Positions 11,128-22,673 of a stretch of DNA of 64,000 nt are shown here, piece after piece; position 1 is the stretch's first letter; every line of letters begins with the position of its first letter. A program made the position numbers and the translations under genes. The notes beneath the pieces were generated by a model. It was not told the DNA's origin, did not search any database, and saw only the letters and a program-made list of their open reading frames with translations. Source of the stretch: Macrophomina tecta (Eukaryota > Ascomycota > Dothideomycetes > Botryosphaeriales > Botryosphaeriaceae); the NCBI GenBank assembly GCA_024180945.1, contig JAKSGN010000007.1, positions 2,790,001-2,854,000 on the forward strand, given 5' to 3'.

Positions 11128-12633
11128 ATGGCGCTCCTCAATAGTCAATGCGACTCCATGACTCCACCGGCCACGCCCACCAGTCCCCGCTTTGATGCCT
11201 TGCCAATCAGGAACCACCACACCGCATTGTCCGCCGACAATCTCAGATGCAAAAACAGTCCCTCACCATCGCACATCATAAATACCGCTCCACCAGGGTA
11301 CAGCAATGGACCAGACTATCTCGCCCCCGCAACCATGTCTCCTTCTGCATTTCTGTACACTTCGCCAGACGGAGTGTGGGAGAACTCCACGCCTTACACA
11401 ATACTAAGGGAGGCGCCTATCGGAACTGGACTCTGGAGCTCCGTGTACCTGGCCACTCCAAACAATGCAACGCCACTGGAAACACCCCCGGCCACACCCG
11501 TCCGGAAGCGCGGCCAATCCAGCTCGTTCTCCTCCACCGACTCCTACACCACACAGCTGTCCAGCAGCAGCACCATCTCCAGCCACATTACCAAACCTAC
11601 CGCAATCACCGGCTCCAAGATATGGGCGATAAAGGCGCCCGCTGACCGAGCCGCCTTCAGCGTCATCCGCTCTGAGGCGCGCATGCTCACTCACATTTTC
11701 AGCCACACCTCCCCCACAGCATACATGGTCCCCTTCGTCGGCCTGGACCCTCGCACCGGAGGCCTGCTGATGCACGCACTCCCCCTCACCCTAGAAGACT
11801 TCATCCGCGGGGACCTCGCCTCCATCCCGGAAGCCCAGCGCACCAGCATCGTCACCTCGCTCTTGCCGGCACTAGCAGCGAAGCTGCTCGCCGGGCTCGA
11901 ATGGCTGCACGAGGGCGCGGGCATCGCCCACGCCGACATCAAGCCCTCGAACATCCTCCTCCGCCCCACCAAGCCCGGCGTCGCGGACGCCATGCTCCAG
12001 AAACGCCTGCGCGCCGCCTCCCCGACCGACGAGCGCCCCCTAGAGCGCCCGACCCTGCTGCTACTCAACACTGATGATGACGATGGGGCCAGCATAACCG
12101 AGCCCGCCGTCCCGCACGTCCTTGACTTTGAGCCCCTCTACACCGACTTCTCGGCCGCTGTGCCCCTCCGGCCTCTTCGCTCTCCCCACGACTCCTCTTC
12201 GCCGCCTTGCTCCTCGACCGCAGCAGTCGCCCCGCCCCCGCACCTCGCGGGCGGGACGTGGGATTTCCTGGCGCCAGAGCTGTGCCGGATCAACCCGCCG
12301 CCCGTCCCGTCGCCGGCGTCGGACGTGTACGCCCTGGGCGTCACGTTCGTGTGCTTGGTGCTGGGCGAGTCGCCGTTCGAGAGCATGGCGGCGGGCAATG
12401 CGTTCAGGAAGCGGGAGATGGTGAAGATGGGGGACGCGGTGGGGTTCGCGAGGGCGAGTGGGGGAAGGTTTGCGAAGGTGAAGGCAGAGATGGCGGGGAA
12501 TTGGGGGGAAGCGTGGGATTGGGAGGGGTGGTTGAAGAGGGGATTGGTGAAGGATGCGGCGAGAAGGGTTGGAGCTGGGGAGTGGAGGAGGGGGATTGTT
12601 GGGAGAGATGTAGGAGGGGGATTCGTGGGATGA
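11128..12633 (+). CDS. Divergent fungal protein kinase
   Basis: Single exon, 501 residues. The open frame extends upstream to 11020, but the first in-frame ATG is at 11128. Residues 1-90 are Ser/Pro/Thr-rich and probably disordered. The kinase domain follows: glycine-rich loop IGTGLWSSVYLA (~98-109), VAIK-type lysine in KIWAIKA (K169), helix-C glutamate in SEAR (~E183), catalytic loop HADIKPSNIL (D270, K272, N275), metal-binding DFS (340-342) instead of DFG, APEL (~382) and SDVYALGV (~399). About 55 extra residues, Ser/Thr-rich, sit between the glycine loop and the lysine. HAD for HRD and DFS for DFG are departures from consensus, but the aspartates are retained, so it may be active. No named family could be assigned. 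The C-terminus is Gly/Trp-rich and ends close to a purine-rich repeat. Confidence 0.8.
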   Translation: MALLNSQCDSMTPPATPTSPRFDALPIRNHHTALSADNLRCKNSPSPSHIINTAPPGYSNGPDYLAPATMSPSAFLYTSPDGVWENSTPYTILREAPIGTGLWSSVYLATPNNATPLETPPATPVRKRGQSSSFSSTDSYTTQLSSSSTISSHITKPTAITGSKIWAIKAPADRAAFSVIRSEARMLTHIFSHTSPTAYMVPFVGLDPRTGGLLMHALPLTLEDFIRGDLASIPEAQRTSIVTSLLPALAAKLLAGLEWLHEGAGIAHADIKPSNILLRPTKPGVADAMLQKRLRAASPTDERPLERPTLLLLNTDDDDGASITEPAVPHVLDFEPLYTDFSAAVPLRPLRSPHDSSSPPCSSTAAVAPPPHLAGGTWDFLAPELCRINPPPVPSPASDVYALGVTFVCLVLGESPFESMAAGNAFRKREMVKMGDAVGFARASGGRFAKVKAEMAGNWGEAWDWEGWLKRGLVKDAARRVGAGEWRRGIVGRDVGGGFVG

Positions 12634-12672
12634 TGAGGAGGAGGAGGAGAAGAAGAAGAAGAAGAAGAAGAA
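12634..12672 (+). repeat. Purine microsatellite (GAG)n/(AAG)n
   Basis: Directly after the kinase stop codon, a run of GAG then AAG trinucleotides. It lies in the 3' UTR, so it is not translated in the gene frame. The following ~150 bases remain purine-rich. Confidence 0.8.
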
Positions 12673-14040
12673 ATTGCTTGGAGAAGAAGGAAAGAATGGA
12701 ATAGAGTTTATTCTTTCGAAGTTGGATCTTGCATTTTGAGGGAGTTGTATACGAGGTTATGAAAGAGAGGTTTCTTGGGCTGCATTGGTATAGAGGGGGG
12801 ATTCGTTTAGACAGTTTTGGGAGATAGGTTGGAAAGAGGATACCCCGGTTCATTCGCTTCTGCCAGTGTATTCTTGAGATGTTATAGAGAGAGGGGGCCG
12901 ATCTGGAAGCTTAGCTTAGCACATCTTTAATTGCGCGCTTTGGAGACTACTATTCGTATAGATGGCTAAACTGTTGTATTAGGGGTTTAGAGAGCTACAA
13001 TAGTGCAATCGCTCAATTGGGTCCGCCCAGAAAAGGTCAGACTGTGCTAGCACAACAGTACGTTGTGAAGGTGTTTTCGCGTCGTACCGCGCTCTTGGGT
13101 GTTTGATGCAAGCCCCGTTGTGGGGAAAGAGCTACATGCATGGTCTTGGGGCTCCGAGTCTGACAGCATGCTGCAGGTACGAGATGCGTCTCCTGCGGCA
13201 TGGAGAATGAAGTGCAACGACTTGCAGCGTCGTTCTGGGGAGGCGCACGAACGCATCGGAGGAGTGAGTCAACGCAGCAGCAACAGAGACGTCGTCGCCC
13301 TTTGCGCGATGGACGAATTCAGACAGGGAGCCGGACTCGGCTTAGCGCAGTCGATGGGGGCACCCGGATAGCCGAGGTGTTAGTTTCCGCTGGAGCGCCC
13401 AGAGCTGGACAGATGCCACCAAAAGGCACACGCGAGCAGTGGCGACACCGGCACCTGCGTTGCAGAACTCCTGCACGCGGCGATATGGGGGGGAGGTGCG
13501 GATGTATTGCTGGCCTCGTCGCTGCTGTCGAAATGCTGCGAGCTTCATTTTGACGATTGGGGAGCTCGGCGCATCTTTCACATGCGGAGAGCAGCACGCA
13601 GAGTCCAACGTCATGCGTTCGTTGTTCTTCAGGTCATCGGCCCCAGACCACACACTCTCCACATGCAAGGATCAGCCCGCCGCCCAGGCCTCGGGCCAAA
13701 GGCGCTCTCCCCCAAACCCAGATCGTCCAGCCTCTCTGGCCCCCCAGAAGGCTCGCCTCGGTCCAATGGTGCTCCCTCTCACTTGCACTGCGAAGCTGGC
13801 TGGTCCTCTTACCCGGCCCTACCCGAGCCACCGATGAGGCATGGCTCATGCTTTCGGCCTACTCTGCGGGAGGGCGAATCTTCCAAGAAGTTTATATGAC
13901 ACCTTAGTCCCCCTCATCCGTCTGAAGTCATATTTGCCGCTTCTTGCTGCTGCTGCTCCCAGTCAACCCCTTTCTTTGACTGCCATTTTGTTCCCTCCTC
14001 CCATTGTCTCGGACAGGAACACGTCGATACATTGTCCAAC
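12673..14040. other. Intergenic region: kinase 3' flank and isocitrate lyase promoter
   Basis: No gene was recognised. Open frames on both strands at 13100-13900 overlap and lack domains. The last ~150 bases before the ATG at 14041 are C/T-rich, as in the leaders of other genes here. Confidence 0.5.
13235..13747. promoter_or_regulatory. Possible CreA-type sites upstream of isocitrate lyase
   Basis: CTGGGG occurs at 13235-13240 (plus) and, as CCCCAG, at 13742-13747 (minus). Both fit the SYGGGG consensus of the CreA carbon-catabolite repressor, which is known to act on isocitrate lyase genes in Aspergillus. The motif is short and occurs often by chance in GC-rich DNA, so this is only suggestive. 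Confidence 0.2.
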
Positions 14041-15987
14041 ATGGCCACCGGCACCATGCTGCCCCAGATGCCCTCCATTGACGCCGAGGAGCAGGCCTTC
14101 CAGGCGGAGGTCAAGGCCATCAAGCAATGGTGGACCGACTCGCGATGGAGGTACACCAAGCGACCCTTCACGGCCGAGCAGATCGCGACCAAGCGCGGCA
14201 ACCTCAAGATCCAGTACCCGGGCAACGAGCAGTCCAAGAAGCTGTGGAGGACCGTCGAGGGGAGGTTCAAGGTACGTGCTCAGCACTTTCACATGCTTGT
14301 GACGGTCCCCAGCCCGCACCACAATGTGGGGGCCCCACCACACCCCAAAACTGGCTGACACACGAACCTTTGGCACTTGCAGAACAAAGATGCTAGCTTC
14401 ACCTATGGCTGCTTGGACCCCGTCATGGTCACGCAGATGGCCAAGTACATTGACACCGTCTACGTCTCCGGCTGGCAATGCTCGTCGACCGCCTCATCGT
14501 CGGACGAGCCTGGTCCCGATCTTGCGGACTACCCCATGGTACGTGCCATTCCCTACTCGGTCCCCGTAATCCTCCTGCCAGTTGGCTGACCAGCATCGGG
14601 CAGACCACCGTCCCCAACAAGGTCCAGCATCTGTGGTTCGCCCAGCTCTTCCATGACCGGAAGCAGCGCGAGGAGCGCCTCACCGCGCCCAAGGAGAAGC
14701 GCAGCCAGCTGCCCAACATCGACTACCTGCGCCCGATTATCGCCGATGCGGATACCGGTCACGGTGGCCTCACAGCCATCATGAAGCTGACCAAGATGTT
14801 CGTCGAGAAGGGCGCGGCTGGGATCCACATCGAGGACCAGGCGCCAGGCACCAAGAAGTGCGGACACATGGCCGGCAAGGTGCTCGTGCCCATCAGCGAG
14901 CACATCAACCGCCTGGTTGCCATCCGCGCGCAGGCAGACATCATGGGTAAGATCCATTTTCTCGAAACGAGGAAAGAGCTCAAGAACTTACGGGTACATC
15001 GCAGGCTCCGACCTTCTCGCCATCGCCCGCACCGACTCCGAAGCCGCAACCCTCATCACCTCGACCATCGACCCGCGTGACCACGCTTTCATCCTGGGCT
15101 CGACCAACCCGGCGCTGCAGCCGCTCGGTGACCTGATGCGCGCGGCCGAGGAGGCGGGCAAGACGGGCGACGAGCTGCAGGCCATTGAGGACCAGTGGAC
15201 GGCGCAGGCGGGGCTGAAGCTGTTCCACGAGGCCGTCGCCGACACCATCAACGCGGGCGTGCACGTCAACAAGCGCGAGCTCATCGAGCAGTTCACACAG
15301 CAGGCCAAGGGCAAGAGCAACCTCGAGGCGCGCGCCATCGCCAAGGGCATCACCGGCGTCGACATCTTCTTCGACTGGGACGCCGCCCGCACCCGCGAGG
15401 GCTACTACCGCTACCAGGGCGGTACGCAGTGCGCCATCAACCGCGCCGTCGCGTACGCGCCTTTCGCCGACCTCATCTGGATGGAGAGCAAGCTGCCCGA
15501 CTACAAGCAGGCCAAGGAATTTGCCGACGGCGTGCACGCCGTGTGGCCGGAGCAGAAGTGAGTTGTTTTCGTAATTCCGAGCCAGTAGTTACGCCGCTGA
15601 CATACTCTTTTCTCTTGCGTTACCAGGCTCGCCTACAACCTCTCGCCCTCGTTCAACTGGAAGGCGGCGATGCCGCGCGACGAGCAGGAGACGTACATCA
15701 AGCGACTGGCGGCGCTGGGCTACTGCTGGCAGTTCATCACGCTGGCGGGCCTGCACCAGACGGCGCTCATCGCCGACACGTTCAGCAAGGCGTACGCCAA
15801 GCGCGGCATGGCGGCGTACGGCGAGCTGATCCAGGAGCCCGAGATGGACAACAAGGTCGACGTCGTCACGCATCAGAAATGGAGCGGCGCCAACTATGTC
15901 GATAATATGCTCAAGATGGTGTCGGGCGGCGTGAGCTCAACGGCGGCGATGGGCAAAGGCGTGACGGAGGACCAGTTCAAGCATTAG
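14041..15987 (+). CDS. ICL1: Isocitrate lyase (glyoxylate cycle)
   Basis: Cleaves isocitrate to glyoxylate and succinate, allowing growth on acetate and fatty acids; in filamentous fungi it is glyoxysomal. Five exons: 14041-14271, 14383-14538, 14604-14946, 15005-15557, 15627-15987, giving 547 residues, the usual fungal length. Diagnostic sequence includes [22 protein letters not shown], the active-site signature [17 protein letters not shown] with the catalytic Cys, [15 protein letters not shown], and [13 protein letters not shown] near the C-terminus. All junctions are GT-AG and keep the frame. The start ATG at 14041 follows CCAAC. The C-terminus EDQFKH is not an obvious SKL-type PTS1. The gene is expected to be induced by acetate or fatty acids and repressed by glucose; the sequence itself shows only weak CreA-like motifs upstream. 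Confidence 0.97.
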
Positions 15988-17987
15988 ATTGGCTGCTGTG
16001 TTGCGGGTAATGGGGAGAGGATGGGATGTATGTCGTCTCTTGAAGTTGTTGGGTTGCTTCGGAAAAGAAAGCATGGGGATGGAGTGGGCCTTCATACAGT
16101 GTAAATCGTACTACAGGATCAAGGATACATCGAGATTTCTTTTTGTGCCTTGAGCTCGCTCGCGTCCTTGCTGTTATTGATCAGCATCGGTGCTGCTAGA
16201 GTGATGCGGCGCCAATCCCGCGGATGCGGGCAGTGCGTCATCATGAGCATGTTTTAGCGACAGGGCATCATTGAGCAGTCGGATCATGTGCCTCGTTCGT
16301 AAGCAGCCGAGTCCGGTCCGGGTTCTGAAGGTGGCGACAGGCACGTATGTGCATACAAGCCGTTCCTGCATCCCAGCGAAGAACGTAGCAAAGAAGTCTG
16401 CTATTTTCCACTCCCAGTCTTTGGGCCGAAGACGTGGTCTCGTGACGGGAACTTCCGGTGACAAACTACCGTGGCAGATTGCCTGAACGGGTTAGACACC
16501 GGGTCGGGATCGTCAAGTGGTTCGGTATCGGGGGTCAGCGCTCGTGGAATGCCGACAACTCATCTGGTCGTCGTGCCAGGTACCGGAAGCGGTAGGCGGT
16601 GTCTGGGTGAGCTGCTTCACGGGGCGTGCGGACGTGCGGTTGACGTGATTTTGGAGGATTCGAGCACGACGTGTTCACCGATTGAAGGAAGGTCCATGCT
16701 TGGGAGGGTGCGGTGAAGAAGATTCCGCGGCTGTCCGGCGCGATGATAAGCAGGAGGGTAGCTGGCGCCCCTTGCGACTGTAGATGGTTGACAGCAGTAG
16801 GGCGTCGTGATGGCAGCCGCAGAGGTATGATGCGGCTCTGTGGATGGATTGAGTTTGTCAAAGCGAAGGCCCGGGTCTTGCCCGGTATCGCAGCCAAGCT
16901 TCTGCCGCCAAGACACCGCGGCAGACTTCCACTGCAGCTCCAGCCCTTGCGCCCTTGCGCCCTCGCCCTCTGCCTTCTCCGGCTCGTCGCACCGCGTTCG
17001 GCTATTCGGCACGCCAGAGGCTGCCCTGCACTGCCTGCCACCTCCACCTCTCCGCAAGGGAAAAAAAGAAATCGGCGCCCCGGATTCGCAAGTTGCAGCA
17101 TGCCTGCACGCCGACCCCGGACCATCTTGGCAAGCCTTCCCTGGCCACTCGGCCTGCGCGCGTCCAGCCGACGCTGCGGCGATCAGGCCAAACGCCCGCA
17201 TCCACCAGCCCAGTCTGCACACGGCGCGGCGTCCAGACGCCCAAACGCTTAGCTAGCCCCGCTCAATTCCTGCTGTCTTCCCTCAAGCGCGGAAAGCCGC
17301 CGCGAGCACCGCAGCAATTGGCAGCGAGCCTCCTATCTGCTGACCTCGTTTTCCATGACTTCGTGGAGGCATTTCTGTACCGCTGCCGCCCACCAGCCCC
17401 ACCGTCGCCAAGGTGTACTTCCTGCCTGCTGCAGGGGGTGCACACTGGGGCCTAGTTTACTTCATGGACACCGGTGAGGTGAATCAATCAGGCCCTATCT
17501 CCGGCGGGAATGGCGTGCGCCCTCCGCGCTTCTCCCGCCTGCCAGAATGACTCCTCACAGCTTTCCCCGAAAGCACCCTCTTTTTTCTTTTTTCTCGTTC
17601 GTCCACTCTTTTTCGGCGCTCCTGGTTTTTCTCCGTCTAGCCTCTGGGCCAGCCAGTCAGCAGGCCAGCCAGCCTCCTTCACTTCCCCTCAAACGCGCGG
17701 CTTGCTCGCGAGACAATTGCCTCTTGCATGCCTATCGCTCCAGTGAATGACGACGATCCTTTCCGTGTGCCGCTGTTTCGCTCGACGGTGTTAACGTCCT
17801 ACAACCGAGTTCTTATCACCGCCCCAAAGCCGCACATCTTCCAATAGCGTCCCCTACACTGATCGATCTCTTGGCCGATTTATAATATCCTCCCCTGCCC
17901 CGCAGAGAGCCTTTCCTTCCCGAGGTCTTCATTCCGCAAACCATCCTTTCTCCAGTTTTTTGAGCAGAAGAAAGGACAAGGCTCAAC
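15988..17987. other. Intergenic region without recognised gene
   Basis: Between ICL1 and the MFS gene. The segment 16500-17450 is GC-rich with mutually overlapping open frames on both strands (for example 16535-17125 minus and 16713-17252 plus). None shows a domain, plausible splice structure or family resemblance. The segment 17560-17980 is pyrimidine-rich and is the likely promoter/leader of the transporter. Confidence 0.5.
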
Positions 17988-20217
17988 ATGCCTGGGGAAA
18001 TGTCGAGATCGATTTCGTTAGATTCCGGTCTATCGAAGGAGCTTGCCGAGGACCTCCCCCGCCGCAATTCTTCTGCCTCGTCGGATTCCACAGATTCGTC
18101 GCTCGATTCTATACGTCGCCAAGAGTCTCTGCAAATTCATTCAGCTGGTGATAATGAGTCGAAAGGAGACCTGGGCCTGAAGGCCGTCATTTCGAGAGCG
18201 AGTAACAAGAGCGCTGAAGCCATCAGTCGAATACGGACCGGCGTATCCATTGCAACGAATGCGACGTCTGACCCGGCTTTTGAGGTTGATTGGGACGGAA
18301 ATGGCGATAGCGGAAATCCTAGAGAGTGGCCGATGTGGTATCGAGCTTGCATCATTGCCATCGTTTCCTTCTCGACAACTTCTGTGTAAGTCCACACCTT
18401 GACCTTTCGTGCAACTGGAGGGGTCAAATGCAATAGCGTCAAATGCAATGCAACGCTTGCGCGTATAATTTGCTACCACTGAGCAGTAAACTAGACCCGG
18501 CAGTAGGGTCCAATCATCCCAAGGGATCTTTTGCTAACGTCTACAGTGTCATGTATTCGACTTCCTATTCCGCCGGCATTGCTGGTATGATGGAGACGTT
18601 CGGTATCAGCAACAAGACACTGCTGGTCCTCGGTATAACAACGTACCTTTTTGGCCTTGCTCTGGGTTCTGTCATCTTGGCCCCTCTGTCAGAGATGTAC
18701 GGCAGACGGCCCATCTACCTCGTCGCCATGGCTCTCTTCACACTGCTTGTCCTACCCTGTGCGCTGGCACAGAACCTTGAGGCTGTCCTTATTACCAGGT
18801 TCTTCGGTGCTCTGGCTGGCTCCGCGATGATCAGTAATGCTCCAGGAACAGTCGGTGACATCGTGTCGGATGAATACCGTGCGTTGGCCTTTTCCATCTG
18901 GAGTATCGGTCCGATGAATGGTCCTGTAATAGGTATTTCCCCCCGCATTGCGTAGTTGCGCCAAGCGCGTGAACTGACAGTCGATTGCAGGGCCGATCAT
19001 GGGTGGTTTTGTCTTCCAATATTTGGGATGGCGTTGGACCAACTGGGTTGTCATGTGTTGCTCCGGTGTCAGTTTCTGCATCATGCTGTTTGTCAAGGAG
19101 ACCTACGCGCCCACCATCCTGCGTAAGCGCGCTGCCAGGATGAGAAAAGAGACAGGAAACCAGCGCTGGTGGTGTCGTTACGACGATAAGGCTGAGTTTT
19201 GGCCGCTGCTGAAAACTAACTTATCGCGGCCGCTCATCATGGCTCTGACGGAGCCCATCTGGTAAGCCCACTCCACTGTCCATACCACAAAATACTTCGC
19301 TTCTTCCACATTTTAAAATTTTTTTTCTGCGTCTTGTTAAAGAGTTCTCTGAGCCAAAATACCAAATCTATCAGCAACATGCTCCAACTTTTCACTGACT
19401 TCACCTGTTCCACAGTATCTTCTGGAACCTCTACATCGCAGTCGTCTACGCCATCCTCTACCTCTGCTTCGTCGCCTACCCCATCATCTTCACCGACATC
19501 CGCGGCTGGGAGCCGGGGCCCACTGGCCTCGCCTACGTCGGCATCGGCATCGGTGGCCTCATCGTCATCTTCAGCGAGCCGCTCATCCGTCGCCTCATTA
19601 ACGCCCATGCCGTCGACTCCTCCACCGGCAAACCACCCCCCGAGGCCATGGTCTCGATCGTCTGCGTCGCGGCCCTGCTCATCCCCGCGGGCGAGCTGTG
19701 GTTCGCATGGACCTCGCGCCCGCCCACCCACTACCTCGCCCCCATCGCTGCAGGCATCCCGTTCGGCGCGGGTAATGCCGCCGTGTTCATATACGCGACT
19801 AATTACTTGGCGCACTCGTACGGCGTGTTTGCTGCGTCGGCGATCGCGGGCAACACCGTGTTGAGATCCGTCCTGGGCGGCTGCCTCCCCCTGGCCGGCC
19901 CGGCCATGTACAGTGCGCTGGACCCGCAGTGGGCGGGGACGCTGTTGGGCTGCTTGGAGCTCGCGATCGTGCCCATTCCGTTCGTGTTTTATAAGTTCGG
20001 CGGCAGGATCAGGGAAAAGAGTCGATTGATTCGGGAGATGGCGCGGGATCAGGAGAGGTTGCAGGGGAAGAAGAGGGACGCGGAGGAGAGGGCCGCGAGG
20101 AGGCGACGGGAGGTAGTGGGTGAGGAGGCGGAGCGGGATTTGGAGAAGGGCGAAGGGGTGGGGATGGTGCAGAAGGAGGTGGCAAGGTCAGAGAAAGGAA
20201 AGGTATTCAATGCGTGA
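17988..20217 (+). CDS. MFS transporter, DHA1 (drug:H+ antiporter) type
   Basis: Four exons (17988-18385, 18547-18932, 18991-19261, 19416-20217) encode 618 residues. The N-terminal ~120 residues are hydrophilic and Ser-rich, ending in NPREWPMWYRACI, the usual lead-in to TM1 of fungal 12-TM DHA1 proteins. Motif A-like APLSEMYGRRPIYLV, the NAPGTVGDIVSDEYRA loop and PIMGGFVFQYLGWRWTNW (TM5 region) are all present. The central loop ETYAPTILRKRAARMRKETG and the C-terminal half with GPTGLAYVGIGIGG and FIYATNYLAHSYG follow. The last ~65 residues are charged and cytosolic. Homologues export drugs, polyamines or secondary metabolites at the plasma membrane, so substrate cannot be inferred. The first intron, 161 bp, is longer than most here. 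No biosynthetic genes are adjacent. Confidence 0.92.
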
Positions 20218-20399
20218 TCGAATTTCGGAATGCTCTTTTCCTCTTTGAAAAAGATGTGCGAAATTGAAATTGAGCTGGAGTTCAGGAGCGGGAGCGTTCA
20301 GGGGCTGTCACATACGGACGATTTTGGCGTGTGTATCTATGATAATACAGTAATTACGATGGTGAAATTTGAAAAGCTGAATTCCAAAAAAAAAAAAAA

Positions 20400-20430
<31 letters not shown>

Positions 20431-20591
20431 ATCAGAACGGTGCCACTTTCTATTTCTGAGACATACTGACGCTCAGGTTTCTTCGGTTTCTCGCACGGTC
20501 TCAGGCGACTGATGTAGAGAACGAATCCTGAATCCAGATGGCAGATTACATCCTGGCTCTGGCAAGGGGAGAAACTTTCTCCTTCGAAGTC
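20218..20591. other. Convergent intergenic region (MFS and F-box gene 3' ends)
   Basis: Both flanking genes end here, so only 3' UTRs and terminators are expected. It contains the A/GA microsatellite at 20386-20430. Confidence 0.6.
20386..20430 (+). repeat. Poly(A)23 followed by (GA)11 microsatellite
   Basis: A homopolymer of 23 A at 20386-20408 runs directly into GA dinucleotides up to about 20430. It sits between convergent 3' ends. Length is likely to vary between strains and could be affected by sequencing error. Confidence 0.9.
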
Positions 20592-21102
20592 TCAGTAATA
20601 ATCCTCACACAAATACATCTCCACCTCCCCGTCCGCCCCCACATAGTCATCCCACAACCTCCTCACCCACTTCGACGGCCGCCACTTCGGATCGCCCAAC
20701 CAACCTGACGGCTTCGTCTCCACCACGACCCTCCTCCTTTGCCTGCCCACCTTCTCCTGCTTCTCTTCCACCCCTACACCCCGCAGCCCCGTCCCATCGC
20801 CCTCCCCGTCCTTGCATCCTTCCCCGTAAACTCCCCAAAAGATCTGCCTTTCCTCCTCCGCTTCCTCGCCTTCCTCGCCCCACTGCTCCAAACCCTCCCC
20901 GGCCCTCACCTCCAACCGCTCCAGCCGCGCCCACATGCTCTCTTCGTCGCCGCACAACAGGGCGCCCATTCCCGCCACGACGAACGGCTCCCACGCCCCC
21001 GCATCCAGGATGCTGCGGTAACGCCGCCGCGGGCGCTGGCCCGTCGCTAGCCCCGCGTGCCACGCGTGCCACGTCTCGTGCCAGATTGAGTCGTCGGAGT
21101 CG

Positions 21103-21133
<31 letters not shown>

Positions 21134-22441
21134 CTTCTTCTTCTTCTTCTTCTAAGTTCGATGAGCCGTCGTGGTGGTGGTGGAAGGGCGGGGTCATAGC
21201 TGAGGAGCGGGAGTGGTCGGTTTCCGAATGGTTGGAGACGTGGTCGGATGCTGAGGCGGTGGGTTCGGAAGGGTCGAGGGTGTAGAGCCAGGTGCCAGCG
21301 GGGGTGGTGCGGCCGGTGGAGATGGTTAGGGTGAGGAGAGACGGGGGATGGCGGTTTTTATGGGAGAGGCTGGTGTGTGAGGAAGATGGAAAGGCGGAGG
21401 GGGACGGATTGGTGGGTCCGAAGATGGCGGGAGACAGGGCGATGGGGCCGGAGAGGGTGCAGTGTTTGAGGTGCGGGGAGCGGGAGAGGAGGACGTGGAG
21501 AGAGGCGCTAAGTTCATCGACACCGCCGCCGTTGCTGTTGTCGGGACAGGTGCCGCTAGGGAGGTGGAAGGCGTCGTTTTGAGGGTCGGGGAAGCGGAAC
21601 CAGAGGGTGAAGCGTTCGAGATGTTGGGTGGGGATGGTCGAGAGGGCGTCGGCGAATTCTGTGGTGGTGATGTGAGCAGTCCCCAATGGTGCGAGTGAAA
21701 TTGGTCTGCTCTTTTTGACATACCTTTCCGGTATTTGTGTCTGATTGTGTCTTCAGTGAAGGCACAGTCCTCGAGTTCCCATTTGATGGATGTTAGGTTG
21801 GGAAACTTTGAGCCTATTTGTGCCACCGACGCTGCACGCAAAGTTCTGGGCTTGCATTCAAGATTCCAACCCAATGACGACCACTTGTAATAGGGCGCGC
21901 GTGTACTAAGTGCACTAAAAGACACAACACGCTCAATTTGCGGGAGGGAGCACGGATCAAGTAAGGTCAAGATTGAGCGTTCGTAGCGGTGCTCACCCAT
22001 ATCATCATACGGACGTGGCGCCGCAATATCTGTTGGAGAGAGCGCGCACAGATTCAGAGTGATCGGCCGTCCTACTCTTCGTCGATTGTTTCCCTCTACC
22101 TCCCAGTTCTTTAGTATGGTGAATAGCGAATTGACGGCTTCGGTGAACGCCGCATTGTTAGCCTCCCTTTCCCTTCTCCGCTCCACTTTGGCGCACCGGT
22201 CGTCGGAGTAAGCTGGTAAAGAGGCAAAGTAGTCGAGAGTCTCGAGTGCCGCTCTACGGTGTTGTATTGAGAGGCGACGTTGGAATTGATCGAGGTCTGT
22301 GCTGTCCAGGCGAAGATGCCGGAAGGTGATGCTCTCAACGGCGACCTGCCACTGGCGCGAGAGGGAGGCGTAGGGGCCAATGGCCTCACGGTCCAGGTGA
22401 GAGACGATCACAGAGATGAGCTCGGGCGGAAGTTGATCCAT
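20592..22441 (-). CDS. F-box protein with poly-glutamate tract
   Basis: Two exons, 22441-21724 and 21658-20592 (65-bp GT-AG intron), encode 594 residues. The N-terminus MDQLPPELISVIVSHLDRE is an F-box (LPPE..I..V...L), followed by QWQVAVESITFRHLRLDSTDL, the standard lead-in of fungal F-box proteins of the 'F-box domain-containing' orphan class. The F-box would bind Skp1 in an SCF ubiquitin ligase, and the rest presumably recruits a target. The second exon has IPTQHLERFTLWFRFPD, LLSRSPHLKHCTLSGP and a run of 16 Glu from (GAA)16 at 21105-21152 just before a conserved-looking acidic/Trp region. The open frame extends upstream to 22603, but the ATG at 22441 is where the F-box begins. Target unknown. 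Confidence 0.8.
21105..21152 (-). repeat. (GAA)16 trinucleotide repeat encoding poly-Glu
   Basis: Sixteen uninterrupted GAA codons on the minus strand within exon 2 of the F-box gene, between SSNL and VDSDD. A pure trinucleotide run inside a coding exon is expected to vary in copy number without breaking the frame. Confidence 0.95.
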
Positions 22442-22673
22442 GTGAGGGAGGCTGGTGTTCGGCAGTGCTGGCGCGAACCTTGAGCCTCTTATACCAGGTA
22501 GAAGGGAGGTGCGGGCCAGTCCAACGCTAGGCAGCAGGGCCCCGATATGGTTAGATTCCAAGCCACTAGCGATCAACCATGATCCCTGACGGCCCAACCG
22601 CAAGCCAACACCTCGAGAGATTTGGAAATGTAAAAGAAGTATTCATAATCCGAACTTGATATCTCTGCCGGCC

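Noticed and set aside
16535..17252. Overlapping open frames on both strands in the ICL1-MFS spacer
   Set aside because: No protein family resemblance and no intron logic; GC-driven.
19237..19815. Minus-strand 192-codon frame, Asp/Gly-rich
   Set aside because: Exact antisense shadow of the last MFS exon.
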